Assembly: GCA_016789725.1 (NCBI GenBank)
Contig: JAEUQN010000024.1
Location: 1 to 57,976 of the forward strand
Direction of reading: 5' to 3'
Length of the DNA: 57,976 nt
Source of the DNA: Blastocatellia bacterium
GTDB lineage: Bacteria > Acidobacteriota > Blastocatellia > RBC074
Of the stretch, positions 38,254 to 47,708 are shown one piece after another. Both the position numbers and the translations under genes were made by a program. Under the pieces are notes generated by a model. The model saw only the letters and a program-made list of their open reading frames with translations, was not told the DNA's origin and did not search any database. Positions within the stretch are counted from its first letter, which is position 1; every line of letters begins with the position of its first letter.

Positions 38254-39626
38254 TGGAATCCAAATATTTGATTGAAATTGCCTACATCATCGCTTCGACC
38301 CTGTTCATCTTTGGCCTCAAAGGTTTGAGCCATCCCAAGTCGGCACGCAACGGCATGAACCTGGCGGCAATGGGGATGCTCGTGGCAGTCGTCGGCACAT
38401 TGTTGCACCACGAAATCGTCAGCTACACCTGGATCATTGTCGGGTTGCTGGTGGGTTCGCTGATTGGATCGGTGATGGCGCTGAAGGTTTCGATGAACGC
38501 ACTGCCGCAACGGCAGGCGATTTCGCTGGCCTTTGGCGCATTGGCGGCAACACTGGTCGGCGTCGCGGAATATATGCGCGGCGGAGCAGAACTCGGCAGC
38601 TTCAAAATGACCGCGCTGGGGTTTGAAGTTTTGTTCGGCAGCATAACCATTGCAGGCAGCCTCGTCGCATTTGCCAAATTACAGGAATTGATTCGCGGAA
38701 CTCCGCTGACCTTCAAAGGCCAGAACATCTTCAACATCGCGCTGTTTACCTTCACGATAGGAATTTTCATTTCGCTGATCTTTTCGCCGGGAAACGAAAT
38801 CATGTTTTACGTGATGATCGGGCTGGCGTTTTTGTTTGGCTTGTTGCTGGTGTTGCCGATTGGCGCAGCAGATATGCCCGTGGTGATGTCGCTGATGAAT
38901 TCGTATGCCGGTTTAGCATCTGCTGCGACGGGCTTTGCGCTGAATAACAACGTGTTGATTATCGCAGGCACATTGGATGGATTTTCTGGCTTCATCCTTT
39001 CGATTCTGATGTGCAAGGCGATGAACCGCTCAATGACCAACGTGCTGTTTGGAGCATTTGGCGGCGCGTCCGAAGAACAACAAGCCATTGAAGGCGTGCA
39101 GCGTGAGGTGGGGATTGATGACGTCGCCGTACAATTGGCCTACGCGCGTCAGGTTGTCATCATTCCTGGCTATGGCCTGGCCACCGCGCAGGCGCAACAT
39201 ACAGTTCGTGAATTGGCCGAAGCATTAGAACATCGTGGGGTCATCGTCAAATACGCAATTCATCCAGTGGCGGGGCGCATGCCGGGCCACATGAATGTGT
39301 TACTGGCCGAAGCGAATGTGCCGTACTCTTCGCTTTACGAGTTGGAACAAATCAATCCTGAAATGGGCGCGACCGATGTGTCCATCGTGATTGGCGCGAA
39401 TGACGTCGTGAATCCCGATGCCCGTGACAATCCGAAAAGCCCGATTGCCGGGATGCCGATCATCGAAGTAGACAAATCCAAACAGGTCATCGTGCTGAAA
39501 CGCGGCAAAGGCAGAGGGTTTTCCGGCATTGAAAATCCGCTGTTTTTCAAGCCAAACACCGGAATGTTGTACGGCGACGCCAAAGCGTCATTGGCAAAAC
39601 TGGTGCAAGCCGTTCAGCAAGCCTAA
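38253..39626 (+). CDS. pntB: NAD(P) transhydrogenase subunit beta
   Basis: 457 residues. The first ~260 residues hold about eight or nine membrane helices (LIGSVMALKVSMNALPQRQA, GAADMPVVMSLMNSYAGLASAATGFAL). The soluble NADP-binding domain III follows: VVIIPGYGLATAQAQHTVRELAE, IHPVAGRMPGHMNVLLAEANVPY, IGANDVVNPDAR and VIVLKRGKGRGFSGIENPLF. It couples hydride transfer to proton movement. It ends 9 bases before the convergent fusion gene. Confidence 0.96.
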   Translation: MESKYLIEIAYIIASTLFIFGLKGLSHPKSARNGMNLAAMGMLVAVVGTLLHHEIVSYTWIIVGLLVGSLIGSVMALKVSMNALPQRQAISLAFGALAATLVGVAEYMRGGAELGSFKMTALGFEVLFGSITIAGSLVAFAKLQELIRGTPLTFKGQNIFNIALFTFTIGIFISLIFSPGNEIMFYVMIGLAFLFGLLLVLPIGAADMPVVMSLMNSYAGLASAATGFALNNNVLIIAGTLDGFSGFILSILMCKAMNRSMTNVLFGAFGGASEEQQAIEGVQREVGIDDVAVQLAYARQVVIIPGYGLATAQAQHTVRELAEALEHRGVIVKYAIHPVAGRMPGHMNVLLAEANVPYSSLYELEQINPEMGATDVSIVIGANDVVNPDARDNPKSPIAGMPIIEVDKSKQVIVLKRGKGRGFSGIENPLFFKPNTGMLYGDAKASLAKLVQAVQQA

Positions 39627-39635
39627 GCCGCTTGC

Positions 39636-41747
39636 TCAGCGGATTTTGCAATGCGGCGCGATGCCTTCCAGCAAAAACTGCTCCTGATCTGCGACCGGTT
39701 GCCATCCTAAATCCTGCTTGACCTCGTGGTTATCGAAGTAACCATAGAGGCTGGAACAATTCATGTCATGGAAATTAGGAAACGCTTCAAATCGCCCACA
39801 GGTCATCTTAAGAAGCCATCGCAAGACACTCGTTGATTTCATCATCCAAGGTCGAATATTGACCACTTTGATGGGGCGATCCAGGACCGTTGACAACTCC
39901 TTCACGTATTCGCGCGCCGTTAACCGAACATCCCCAACCAGGTTATACGACTTCCCATCAATTTCAGGCGCGGTAAGTGCTAAGTAATAAGCTTCCGCAG
40001 TATCACTTGCCAGGACAAATGGAAGCGGATGAGTACCGCTCCCCAGACACGTCGCATGTTGTTTGTTGTAAAATTTGGCGACCCCGCTGTGATAAGGATT
40101 GCCATCTTCGCCAATCACCAAACCGGGCCGGAAAATACACACATTCAGCCCCTTCTCACGGTGCATATCCAGCAAAAGCTGCTCGCACACAGATTTGAAT
40201 TTTGAGTATGGATCGCGGTTGTTAAATTGTGGATCAGGGCCGGTGGAATCTTTGAGGATTTGGTCAGGACTCGACATGTCCAAAACCCCAATTGTGCTGG
40301 TGTAGATCAGCCGCTTGACCTTTTTTCGCAGACAAACTTCTGCCACATTGCGTGCGCCACCGATGCCTACTTGTTCCAGGTATTCCCAACTACTGTCTCC
40401 GAAACTAAACGCCAGATCAATCACGTATGGAGCATCACCAATGACGGCTTCGACATCACGGGGATTAGCGATGTTTCCGGGATAACAACTAACCAGATCG
40501 TGGGAAAAAATTTCCGGCAAGCCGCGATTGCCTCGCGCCAGAACATTGACACGCAACCCTGCTTCAACCAGCCGTTTGACGATATGGCGACCGATAAATC
40601 CCGTGCCGCCAAAAATCGCGACATCCGCTGGTTCCTGCCAGGCGGTCTTGATCTCTGGAGCGCGCACCGGCGAAGCTTCAAGGACCGCAACGCCTTCTGT
40701 GATGCGTTCGCACATACGGATCACTTCGATCCCAAAATCAACATCTACGGGCAGCTTTTTATCCTCCAATCCCTGATAGAAACTTTCGATTGAATTCCGC
40801 ATCCCAACGGCTTGCCAATCCGCCGGATACCGCAGGCCGAAGGTGGCTTTTAATTCTTCGACAAAGCCGCGATAACTTTGCCAAGCCGCCTGTCGGCTAA
40901 GGGCAAGACCGGTGTGAGAATTAATAAAATCCCGCCCTTTGGTGCTGGTCTCGGTGACGACACGATTGCGCATCACATCCACCGCAATCGTGCCATTCTC
41001 ACAAATGATAAACATGCCAATGGTGGGGAATTCCTGTCCGATGGAATAGAAAAACTGGGTCGTAGCATGTTCACAAATCATCGAGACATGCCAGGTCCCA
41101 AAGAAATCAATGCCGGGAGCCAGTTTCACCGGATCGCGTGTCAGGACCTTACATTCGCGCATCTCTCCAACTAAATCATAAATCTGCGACAAGGGATGAA
41201 CCGCTTGCTCGAAGAAAATGTTTTGCGGAGCTTGAAACATCCAATGGGTGTATTTCTTGGCGGCTAATAGAGACAAATCCGTATTCCAATAACAATTGAT
41301 GTGATGGATTTTCCCTAAGGCCTTCTCTTTAACAATTTCTTTGACGCGCAAATGCGCAGGCGTGAAAGCAGTATTTTGGTTCACGCCCACCATGACGCCA
41401 TGTTTTTTCGCAGCTTCTTTTAAAGCGAGAGCATGTGAAACGCTAAGGCACATGGGTTTTTCAATTAAGACGTGAATTCCCGCTTCGATATAAGGCAACG
41501 CCACATCTTTGTGTTTGTGCGGCGGGACGAGAATATGTGCAACATCACAAAGCTTCCTGGCAAAAACCTCCGATGGCTCAGCATACGCGGCTTCTATATT
41601 CCAGAGTTTGGCAAGCCTTTGAGCCATGTCTAGCTGAGGGTCCACGACGGCAGTGACGTTGACCCAGGGAAGAGATTTGAGAATTCTGATGTGGCTCTCG
41701 GAGATTCCTCCGGCTCCAACAATACACACATTGACGCTTTTACCCAT
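39636..41747 (-). CDS. Gfo/Idh/MocA oxidoreductase fused to an NAD-dependent epimerase/dehydratase
   Basis: 703 residues carrying two enzymes. Residues 1-350 are a Gfo/Idh/MocA dehydrogenase: VCIVGAGGISESHIRIL (NAD site), HVLIEKPMCLSVSHALAL with the EKP motif, and QNTAFTPAHLRVKEIV. Residues ~372-703 are an extended SDR: VAIFGGTGFIGRHIVKRL, then YTSTIGV and the YxxxK motif in RDPYSKFK, FRPGLVIGEDG and YNLVGDVRLTAREYV. Such sugar dehydrogenase plus epimerase combinations suggest nucleotide-sugar or glycan modification. aaggag lies 9 bases before the ATG. No glycosyltransferases are adjacent. Confidence 0.88.
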   Translation of the reverse strand: MGKSVNVCIVGAGGISESHIRILKSLPWVNVTAVVDPQLDMAQRLAKLWNIEAAYAEPSEVFARKLCDVAHILVPPHKHKDVALPYIEAGIHVLIEKPMCLSVSHALALKEAAKKHGVMVGVNQNTAFTPAHLRVKEIVKEKALGKIHHINCYWNTDLSLLAAKKYTHWMFQAPQNIFFEQAVHPLSQIYDLVGEMRECKVLTRDPVKLAPGIDFFGTWHVSMICEHATTQFFYSIGQEFPTIGMFIICENGTIAVDVMRNRVVTETSTKGRDFINSHTGLALSRQAAWQSYRGFVEELKATFGLRYPADWQAVGMRNSIESFYQGLEDKKLPVDVDFGIEVIRMCERITEGVAVLEASPVRAPEIKTAWQEPADVAIFGGTGFIGRHIVKRLVEAGLRVNVLARGNRGLPEIFSHDLVSCYPGNIANPRDVEAVIGDAPYVIDLAFSFGDSSWEYLEQVGIGGARNVAEVCLRKKVKRLIYTSTIGVLDMSSPDQILKDSTGPDPQFNNRDPYSKFKSVCEQLLLDMHREKGLNVCIFRPGLVIGEDGNPYHSGVAKFYNKQHATCLGSGTHPLPFVLASDTAEAYYLALTAPEIDGKSYNLVGDVRLTAREYVKELSTVLDRPIKVVNIRPWMMKSTSVLRWLLKMTCGRFEAFPNFHDMNCSSLYGYFDNHEVKQDLGWQPVADQEQFLLEGIAPHCKIR

Positions 41748-41785
41748 AATGGCACGCTCCTTTTGATCCGGCTTCTTAACGGGAG

Positions 41786-41805
41786 CCTCGCTTCTTTAAG
41801 CGGGG
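41786..41805. other. Short stem-loop between tRNA-Lys and the fusion gene
   Basis: cctcgctt and aagcgggg pair with one G-T around a four-base loop. It lies downstream of the minus-strand tRNA and about 40 bases before the fusion gene start. No T-run follows on the minus strand, so a terminator is not certain. Confidence 0.35.
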
Positions 41806-41899
41806 AAAAGTAAATAGTGTGAATCGTGGGAGAGTTTCAGAGGAAATAGGGAAAAGCGCGTAAAAAGCAAATAGGTAATCGAAAGATTGCCCATATAAG

Positions 41900-41975
<76 letters not shown>

Positions 41976-42050
41976 ACTTGAAGGAAGCGGAGATACTAGC
42001 AATCAAACTACGCTTCGTCAACCATCCCTAATGTTTTTTTCAACCTCAAG

Positions 42051-43868
42051 CTAGAGCAGGTTGAAAGTGAACTCAATGGACATCCGTACACTAACCGGTT
42101 GACCATTTTTCATCGCCGGGCGGAAGCGAATCTTTTGCGCAGCTTTAATCGCTTCCTCGTTCAAGCCGTCTGGCAACCCACGTGTAACACGAGGACCAGA
42201 AACGCGCCCATCTGCCGTAAAGACCACACTCACAACGACGACACCCTGCACACGATTCTGGCGTGCGGATTCGGTGTATTTGGCTTTCTCTTGATATAAG
42301 ATCGTCGGCCTCAAGCTTGCTGAGGCAGGGAAAATCCCGCCGGAACCATCCGTCCCCGCACCACCGCCAATTTCGCCTTTGCCACCACCTTTATTGAAGC
42401 CTTCGCCAGGACCTTGTCCACCGCCTTTACCATCGCCGAGTCCGGTTCCGCTGCCGCGTCCAAGTGAAGGTGGGGCATCAGCTCCATTTTCAAGCCCAAT
42501 CGGACCAGCCTTGGTAATCGAAAGCTTGTCATCCCCAATCGTTGTCGGAGCGACGACCAATGATGGATTCTTGATCGTGGGCGTCCGCAAAGTGGGAGGC
42601 ATCACCTGTGGCAACATCGTCATTTGCGGAGGCACGCCTTTGCTGACAGGCGCATTCGTATTCTGTCCGCCGCCACCTTGTGCCTGTTGCGGTTTGGGTT
42701 TGCTGCCACCGGTGAATCCATCCCCTTTTCCTTTCGGGATTTCTTTCTTAACTACCTCAATTTTCTTCTCAACCTTTGGCTCTTCCTCAGCCAGCGTTGG
42801 TTCCAACATGCGAAATTGCTCAGTCTTGGCCTGCACGGTCAGACATTGAGCGGGAAAGACCTGGCAGAACCAGCGATCCGAGAAAAAAACAAAGGCGAGC
42901 AAGGCCATCAGAGGAACCCAATTGGCTACTTCCAAACCGATCTTGGGTACCGCAATTCCCTGAGTGAATTTATTGATGATGCGGCTGAGCAAAAAGCCGC
43001 GAACGGCATAGCACCCGACCAGATAGGTGCTCAACGCAAGACAAACTACATTGAACATCACGGGCTTTTCTTTGCCTAGCAACGCCAAGGTGTGGAAGCA
43101 CAGATAGGCCGTGCCATAACCAATCACTGCCATTTCCGAACCGGCCAGCAGCATATTCCGGCGACGCATATTGCTGCCATCGCCGCGCACGAGTCCAACA
43201 AAAAACTGTTTGGGATCACTGCGTAATTCCTGCCACGCGGAGCCAAGTTCTCGTCCGACACGAGAGAACAACGACTCATCCGGGATTAAGACTTGAAACC
43301 CCTGCGTCGTTCCCGGAGCAAGCTTGCCGCCGACGAACTGGTTGTCTTTGATATTTTTTAGCGAAGCGACCAGGCGACTAATCAAGCTCGGAGCTTCTGG
43401 CAGCGCCAGGTTCAGACCAAAATCTTCGGCGGGAGCGGGAGCGATTTTCGCATTGCCGTTGGTCGCCACGTTGGCCGCCACAGTTGCCACAGGAGTCACT
43501 TTCGCAGCCTCGGCAACGACGGCTTTGGTTTCAACCGGAAGCGATGCCGGAACAGGAGGCGTCGGAGCCTTGTATTCCAAATCGCGGGGCGCAATATATG
43601 GCGCGGGCGCTGGAGCTTCAGGAACAGAAACAACCGCTTCTTCAATGACCGTCGGCGTAATCGTCGAAGCAGCTACTTCAGGAACGGCTTCGCGCGTAAC
43701 TTCAGGTCGAAGCACCTCGTTCAAAGCAGGCGTGATCACGGGCGCGGTAACTACGGCAGGCTGCGAGCGCCGGGCGTATTCTTCACTCGTAAGCAACGTT
43801 GAGTTATCTTGCGGGCAATATTTGAATCCATCTGGATAGCTAGATTGACAAGTCGAACAAATTTTCAT
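42051..43868 (-). CDS. TonB-family protein with N-terminal zinc ribbon
   Basis: 605 residues. It opens with a zinc-ribbon-like CSTCQSSYPDGFKYCPQD, then a long Pro/Ala/Val-rich stretch (about 30-160), a soluble part, hydrophobic helices (about 235-300 and 315-335), a Pro/Lys- and then Gly-rich linker (GGGQNTNAPVSKG, GKGGGQGPGEGFNKGGGKG), and a C-terminal TonB domain (about 515-605: RVQGVVVVSVVFTADGRVSG, GLNEEAIKAAQKIRFRPA). The TonB domain would be periplasmic and energise an outer-membrane receptor. No ExbB/ExbD or receptor is adjacent. The start has gaggtgaggc just upstream. Confidence 0.85.
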   Translation of the reverse strand: MKICSTCQSSYPDGFKYCPQDNSTLLTSEEYARRSQPAVVTAPVITPALNEVLRPEVTREAVPEVAASTITPTVIEEAVVSVPEAPAPAPYIAPRDLEYKAPTPPVPASLPVETKAVVAEAAKVTPVATVAANVATNGNAKIAPAPAEDFGLNLALPEAPSLISRLVASLKNIKDNQFVGGKLAPGTTQGFQVLIPDESLFSRVGRELGSAWQELRSDPKQFFVGLVRGDGSNMRRRNMLLAGSEMAVIGYGTAYLCFHTLALLGKEKPVMFNVVCLALSTYLVGCYAVRGFLLSRIINKFTQGIAVPKIGLEVANWVPLMALLAFVFFSDRWFCQVFPAQCLTVQAKTEQFRMLEPTLAEEEPKVEKKIEVVKKEIPKGKGDGFTGGSKPKPQQAQGGGGQNTNAPVSKGVPPQMTMLPQVMPPTLRTPTIKNPSLVVAPTTIGDDKLSITKAGPIGLENGADAPPSLGRGSGTGLGDGKGGGQGPGEGFNKGGGKGEIGGGAGTDGSGGIFPASASLRPTILYQEKAKYTESARQNRVQGVVVVSVVFTADGRVSGPRVTRGLPDGLNEEAIKAAQKIRFRPAMKNGQPVSVRMSIEFTFNLL

Positions 43869-44042
43869 GCCTCACCTCATTATTTTTTCTAAATCTTAGA
43901 CTTGCAAATACTCAAAAGCAAGAATTCATCCCATTTTCCAAATCGCTGCTTAGGTGTCGAATCTGTGTTACAGGTTGCCACGCCGGAGCGATGCTTTGGT
44001 TTTGCAAGATCATTCTGACACATCCCATAAACGCTTCCCGCG

Positions 44043-46133
44043 CTACTTTTGTGACACGGGCGGCGTTTTTTTATACTGTTCCAGTTTTCGATAAAGAGTT
44101 TTGCGTCCAATGCCCAGTAAGCGTGCCGTTTTGGCCTTATCTCCATCCGTGAACAAAAGCGTTTGCTCAATCATTAATTGCTCCACTTCCTCAATTGGCG
44201 TTGGCACTGCAACTTCAATATGGCTCAGGCTGGCTAAATCAGAAAATTGAGCACGAATCGCTTCGGGCAGGTCGTGTTCAGTGATCATGCGCCCGGCGGC
44301 GATAATCACCGCGCGTTCAATACAATTTTCCAATTCGCGAACGTTTCCCGGCCAGGAATAATTCTTGAGCATTTGAATCGCACGGTCATTAATCCCTACC
44401 ACTCGTTTGCCGCTGCGTTGTTGATAATGCTCAATAAAGTGAGCCACCAGCGAATAAATATCTTCAGCCCGCTCCCGCAGCGGTGGCAAATAAATAGGAT
44501 AGACGTTCAGGCGATAAAACAAGTCACGACGAAAGCGCCCGGCTTCGATTTCGGCTTCGAGGGTTTTATTCGTTGCCGCGACGACGCGGACATCTGTTTT
44601 CAAGACTTCATTGCCACCAACACGCGTAAATTCCCCGTCTTGTAAAACGCGCAACAAACTGACCTGCGCGGCCAAACTCATTTCACCGATTTCGTCCAGA
44701 AACAGGGTGCCACTATTGGCCTCTTCAAATTTCCCCATCCGGCGGGCGCGCGCATCCGTAAAAGCACCGCGTTCGTGTCCAAACAATTCGGATTCAAGCA
44801 AGGTCGGCGGAATCGCACCGCAGTTAATTTTCACAAACGGCTTCGAGGCACGTCGTGAATTAAACTGAATCAGGCTCGCAATCAATTCTTTGCCTGTGCC
44901 GGACTCACCCTGAATCAAAACCGTCGTGTTGCTATCCGCAACCGATAAAACCATCTCAATCGCACGGCGCAACTTGGCAGAAGAGCCGATGATTCGTTCG
45001 TTCGAGCGCACGTCATTTAATTCGCGCTTCAGGCGAACAACCTCTGCGGCGAGACGATCTTTCTCCAAGGCAATGCCAACCTGACTCGAAATCCCGCCCA
45101 GCAATTGCACATCGTAGTTGGAAAATCGTGCCGCTGCTTTCGCCCAGACCAACGCGAGAATCCCGAATACATTGCCTTTGATAGTGATCGGTGCTACCAG
45201 GGCCGATTCGCCTTTGATGATATTGTTCAGCACATAGCGCGCGAGCGGCGAATCTTTTGGCGTCTCGAATTTAAGGATCGTCCCTTCTTCCATCACTTCA
45301 CGCACGACGGGATGATCGGGGACGCGAAGTGAACGGGCTTCGCGGAAGCGCCCTTCAATGCTGCGCCGGGCATCGAACCCACGCCGGGCGCGAATCGTAT
45401 CGAAGTGCAAATGCTCGCCAGCGGTGTCGAGGATCGCAATGCAGCCATAATCCGCGCTGAGCAATTCCAACGCCTTATCAATGACGAAGTCTTTGATCTC
45501 ATTGAAATCGCTGCGTGTATTGATATCGTTCGAGATTTCGAGCATCAATTTGGTCAGCGCGATTTCCTTTTCTTTCTGGTCGTAAAGCTGCGTGTATTGA
45601 ATCGCAATCGAAGCCTGCGCCGCCAACCACTCGACCATTTTGATTTCTGATTCGGTCCAATGATGCGGCTCTGAGGTGTAATGCAATCCGATGACGCCGA
45701 GCAATTCATCGCGGGCCACAAAGGGCGCGACCAGAACGGAGCGCGTGCCGATCAACTGACACGTCGTTCGCACCCAAAACGGCAAATCGGATTTGGCAAT
45801 GTCATCAATCGCAAAATGACGAATCGTCGGGAGGCGATGATAGATAGCTTCCTTCGGAATAAACGATTGCGGAATGTGAAAGCCCGCGCCGGATTTTAGC
45901 TTTTCGCTCGCGCGATATTCATAGCTAACAATGAAACCGCCCTCTTTGGCGGGCGTGATGACTGTGCAGCGATCCACTCCCAATTGTCGCCCCAGTTCGT
46001 TCACCGTCGCCTGTAAAAACCGGTCCAGATCAATAACACTGTTGACTTCGGGATTGATCCGATTCACCAGCGCATCGCGGGCTTCATACATTTCGATCAA
46101 TTGCGCCTGATTAATTGGGTTAAGTTCTGACAT
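44043..46133 (-). CDS. Sigma-54-dependent transcriptional activator with two GAF domains
   Basis: About 696 residues. GAF1 (~25-180) and GAF2 (~205-375) are followed by an AAA+ domain with Walker A GESGTGKELIA and Walker B GTLFLDEIGEM, and a Fis-type HTH at the end (DKAKTARLLGIGRKTLYRKLEQY). The sigma-54 contact loop reads GAFTDA rather than GAFTGA. It is activated by ligand or redox sensing through the GAF domains, not by phosphorylation, as no receiver domain is present. ATG 46133 is given as the start; a GTG nine bases upstream is possible. It is the last gene of a lolA-HAD-regulator operon. Confidence 0.93.
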   Translation of the reverse strand: MSELNPINQAQLIEMYEARDALVNRINPEVNSVIDLDRFLQATVNELGRQLGVDRCTVITPAKEGGFIVSYEYRASEKLKSGAGFHIPQSFIPKEAIYHRLPTIRHFAIDDIAKSDLPFWVRTTCQLIGTRSVLVAPFVARDELLGVIGLHYTSEPHHWTESEIKMVEWLAAQASIAIQYTQLYDQKEKEIALTKLMLEISNDINTRSDFNEIKDFVIDKALELLSADYGCIAILDTAGEHLHFDTIRARRGFDARRSIEGRFREARSLRVPDHPVVREVMEEGTILKFETPKDSPLARYVLNNIIKGESALVAPITIKGNVFGILALVWAKAAARFSNYDVQLLGGISSQVGIALEKDRLAAEVVRLKRELNDVRSNERIIGSSAKLRRAIEMVLSVADSNTTVLIQGESGTGKELIASLIQFNSRRASKPFVKINCGAIPPTLLESELFGHERGAFTDARARRMGKFEEANSGTLFLDEIGEMSLAAQVSLLRVLQDGEFTRVGGNEVLKTDVRVVAATNKTLEAEIEAGRFRRDLFYRLNVYPIYLPPLRERAEDIYSLVAHFIEHYQQRSGKRVVGINDRAIQMLKNYSWPGNVRELENCIERAVIIAAGRMITEHDLPEAIRAQFSDLASLSHIEVAVPTPIEEVEQLMIEQTLLFTDGDKAKTARLLGIGRKTLYRKLEQYKKTPPVSQK

Positions 46134-46145
46134 AGACACCACATT

Positions 46146-46805
46146 CTAAAACAAACCAACGCGCGAACGCTTCACAACCAACCGCAAGACATCCGCGAAC
46201 GTCTCAAATTCCTGACAGGCGATGCCGCGCGTCCGGCAATACTCCGCCAGATAACGCTTCGCCAAGACCTCATCCGCAACTTCTGCGGAAGCGCGATCCG
46301 ATAAACCATCGCCAATAAAAACCGTATAAAAACCTGCGGCGCGGGCCTGTTGAATGGCTGCCGCTTTGTCGTGACCATAATCGGAATCATCCCGAAACAC
46401 GCAACGCCATCCCGTCTCCAAGGGTTGAATCCGGCTGGCTAAAATTTCCAATTCGGGAAATGCGGACGAAGGCAAAAATAAATCAATGACTTCGTGAAAC
46501 CCCGCGCTGAGAACTGTCAGCGGAATCTGCTGCGCGCGACACCACTGCACAAATGGATTGAAATCCGGGTCAACTTGAATCTTCGCCCGCAACAGTTTTT
46601 CGGCGTCATCAAACGACGCGCGAATCGTTGCCATTTCGGCGGTAATACCATCGCGCAAGGTCATCGTGTTGGCGCGCAACTGTTGTCCGACCTGTTCCAG
46701 AATAGCAGGACCTCCGCCTAACTCTTTGGTTAGAAAAACGAGCGAGTCGGTATCTGTAATCGTGCCGTCGAAATCAGTAAAAATATGAAGTTTGGAATAA
46801 GTCAC
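46146..46805 (-). CDS. HAD-IB family phosphatase (MtnX-like)
   Basis: 219 residues. HAD motif I is FTDFDGTITDTDS, motif II is LTVLSAGFHEVID, and the motif III/IV region is YGHDKAAAIQQ with VFIGDGLSDRASAEVAD. The start resembles MtnX, the 2-hydroxy-3-keto-5-methylthiopentenyl-1-phosphate phosphatase of methionine salvage, but no other salvage gene is near, so the substrate is open. It begins with GTG and has no strong ribosome-binding site. It lies 40 bases after lolA and a few bases before the sigma-54 activator, so probably co-transcribed. Confidence 0.82.
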   Translation of the reverse strand: MTYSKLHIFTDFDGTITDTDSLVFLTKELGGGPAILEQVGQQLRANTMTLRDGITAEMATIRASFDDAEKLLRAKIQVDPDFNPFVQWCRAQQIPLTVLSAGFHEVIDLFLPSSAFPELEILASRIQPLETGWRCVFRDDSDYGHDKAAAIQQARAAGFYTVFIGDGLSDRASAEVADEVLAKRYLAEYCRTRGIACQEFETFADVLRLVVKRSRVGLF

Positions 46806-46845
46806 TGGTGTTTTGAGATTAAAAATTGGAGATTTGAAATTGGGA

Positions 46846-47502
46846 TCATTGTTGCCGCACCGTCACACCGGCGGGCGGTTGGAAGCTAAAAACAGAATCG
46901 GCAATTACGGTATTTTCCCGCACATTCGTCAGCAAAAAATCAATGCGCGCGTTGCCCGATTTCAGAAGCGACAGACGCGCCAGCGTCAAGCTGTTCGGTT
47001 CAACTTCAATGAGTAATTCCCGAATATCACTGCGGCGCTTCGGGATCATTCGCAGCACTCGATTCCCCGCCCGAATCGGAGCCTCATCCGCCAATTCAAT
47101 GCGGGAAAAATCACGCCGCAAATTGCCGCGCCCCAGCAAAAACATAAACGGCGCGCGCCAATCATCGGTTTGCTTTGCACTGACGCGCGTCGCACTGCGC
47201 TCAGCGGGGAGGTATTCAAAAACGACCTTGCCATCGGAAATGTAAAGCTTGGCTTCCGGCGTTGCATATTCCCATCGCATTTTGCCCGGCTTCTTTAGTT
47301 GCAATCGCCCGCTTTCTCGACGCGTTCGTTCACCGGGTGCATTGTAGATTTGCGTAAAATCAGCACTCAGGGTATTCAACCGTAGATATTTCCCCTGTAA
47401 ACCATTGATAAGCTGATCCAGCTCCTTCGAACTGCCAGCCGAAAAACCAATCATTCCAAAGGGCCACCACAAGCAGACCAAACAGGAAACCAAAATTCTC
47501 AT
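46846..47502 (-). CDS. lolA: Outer-membrane lipoprotein carrier protein LolA
   Basis: About 218 residues. The N-terminus is a signal peptide (MRILVSCLVCLWWPFGMIGFSAG region). The mature part has the LolA pattern: LNTLSADFTQIYNAPGE, SGRLQLKKPGKMRWEY, KLYISDGKVVFEYLP, and a long beta-rich end. It carries lipoproteins across the periplasm. ATG 47502 is preferred to an upstream TTG. It is divergent from the DUF11 cluster across about 300 bases, and its operon includes the sigma-54 activator. Confidence 0.87.
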   Translation of the reverse strand: MRILVSCLVCLWWPFGMIGFSAGSSKELDQLINGLQGKYLRLNTLSADFTQIYNAPGERTRRESGRLQLKKPGKMRWEYATPEAKLYISDGKVVFEYLPAERSATRVSAKQTDDWRAPFMFLLGRGNLRRDFSRIELADEAPIRAGNRVLRMIPKRRSDIRELLIEVEPNSLTLARLSLLKSGNARIDFLLTNVRENTVIADSVFSFQPPAGVTVRQQ

Positions 47503-47708
47503 CAAATTGACGGGCAACCAATTAAACTTAGTACAGTAAATTTCGATTATAGATGGAATTCAGCACACAGTATACCGCCATAGGCCACAAAATTTGTCAG
47601 TTTGACTTGGCAAATTCTGTCAAAGAGACAACCTGACCGATTCGGTTACAGTCTTCCCAAGTTCAATCATTTTGGAGTTTATCGCTTGCAGCCAGGAAAC
47701 TCTCTTAA

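Noticed and set aside
41806..41899. Second tRNA or small RNA next to tRNA-Lys
   Set aside because: No cloverleaf could be drawn and the stretch is plain AT-rich spacer.
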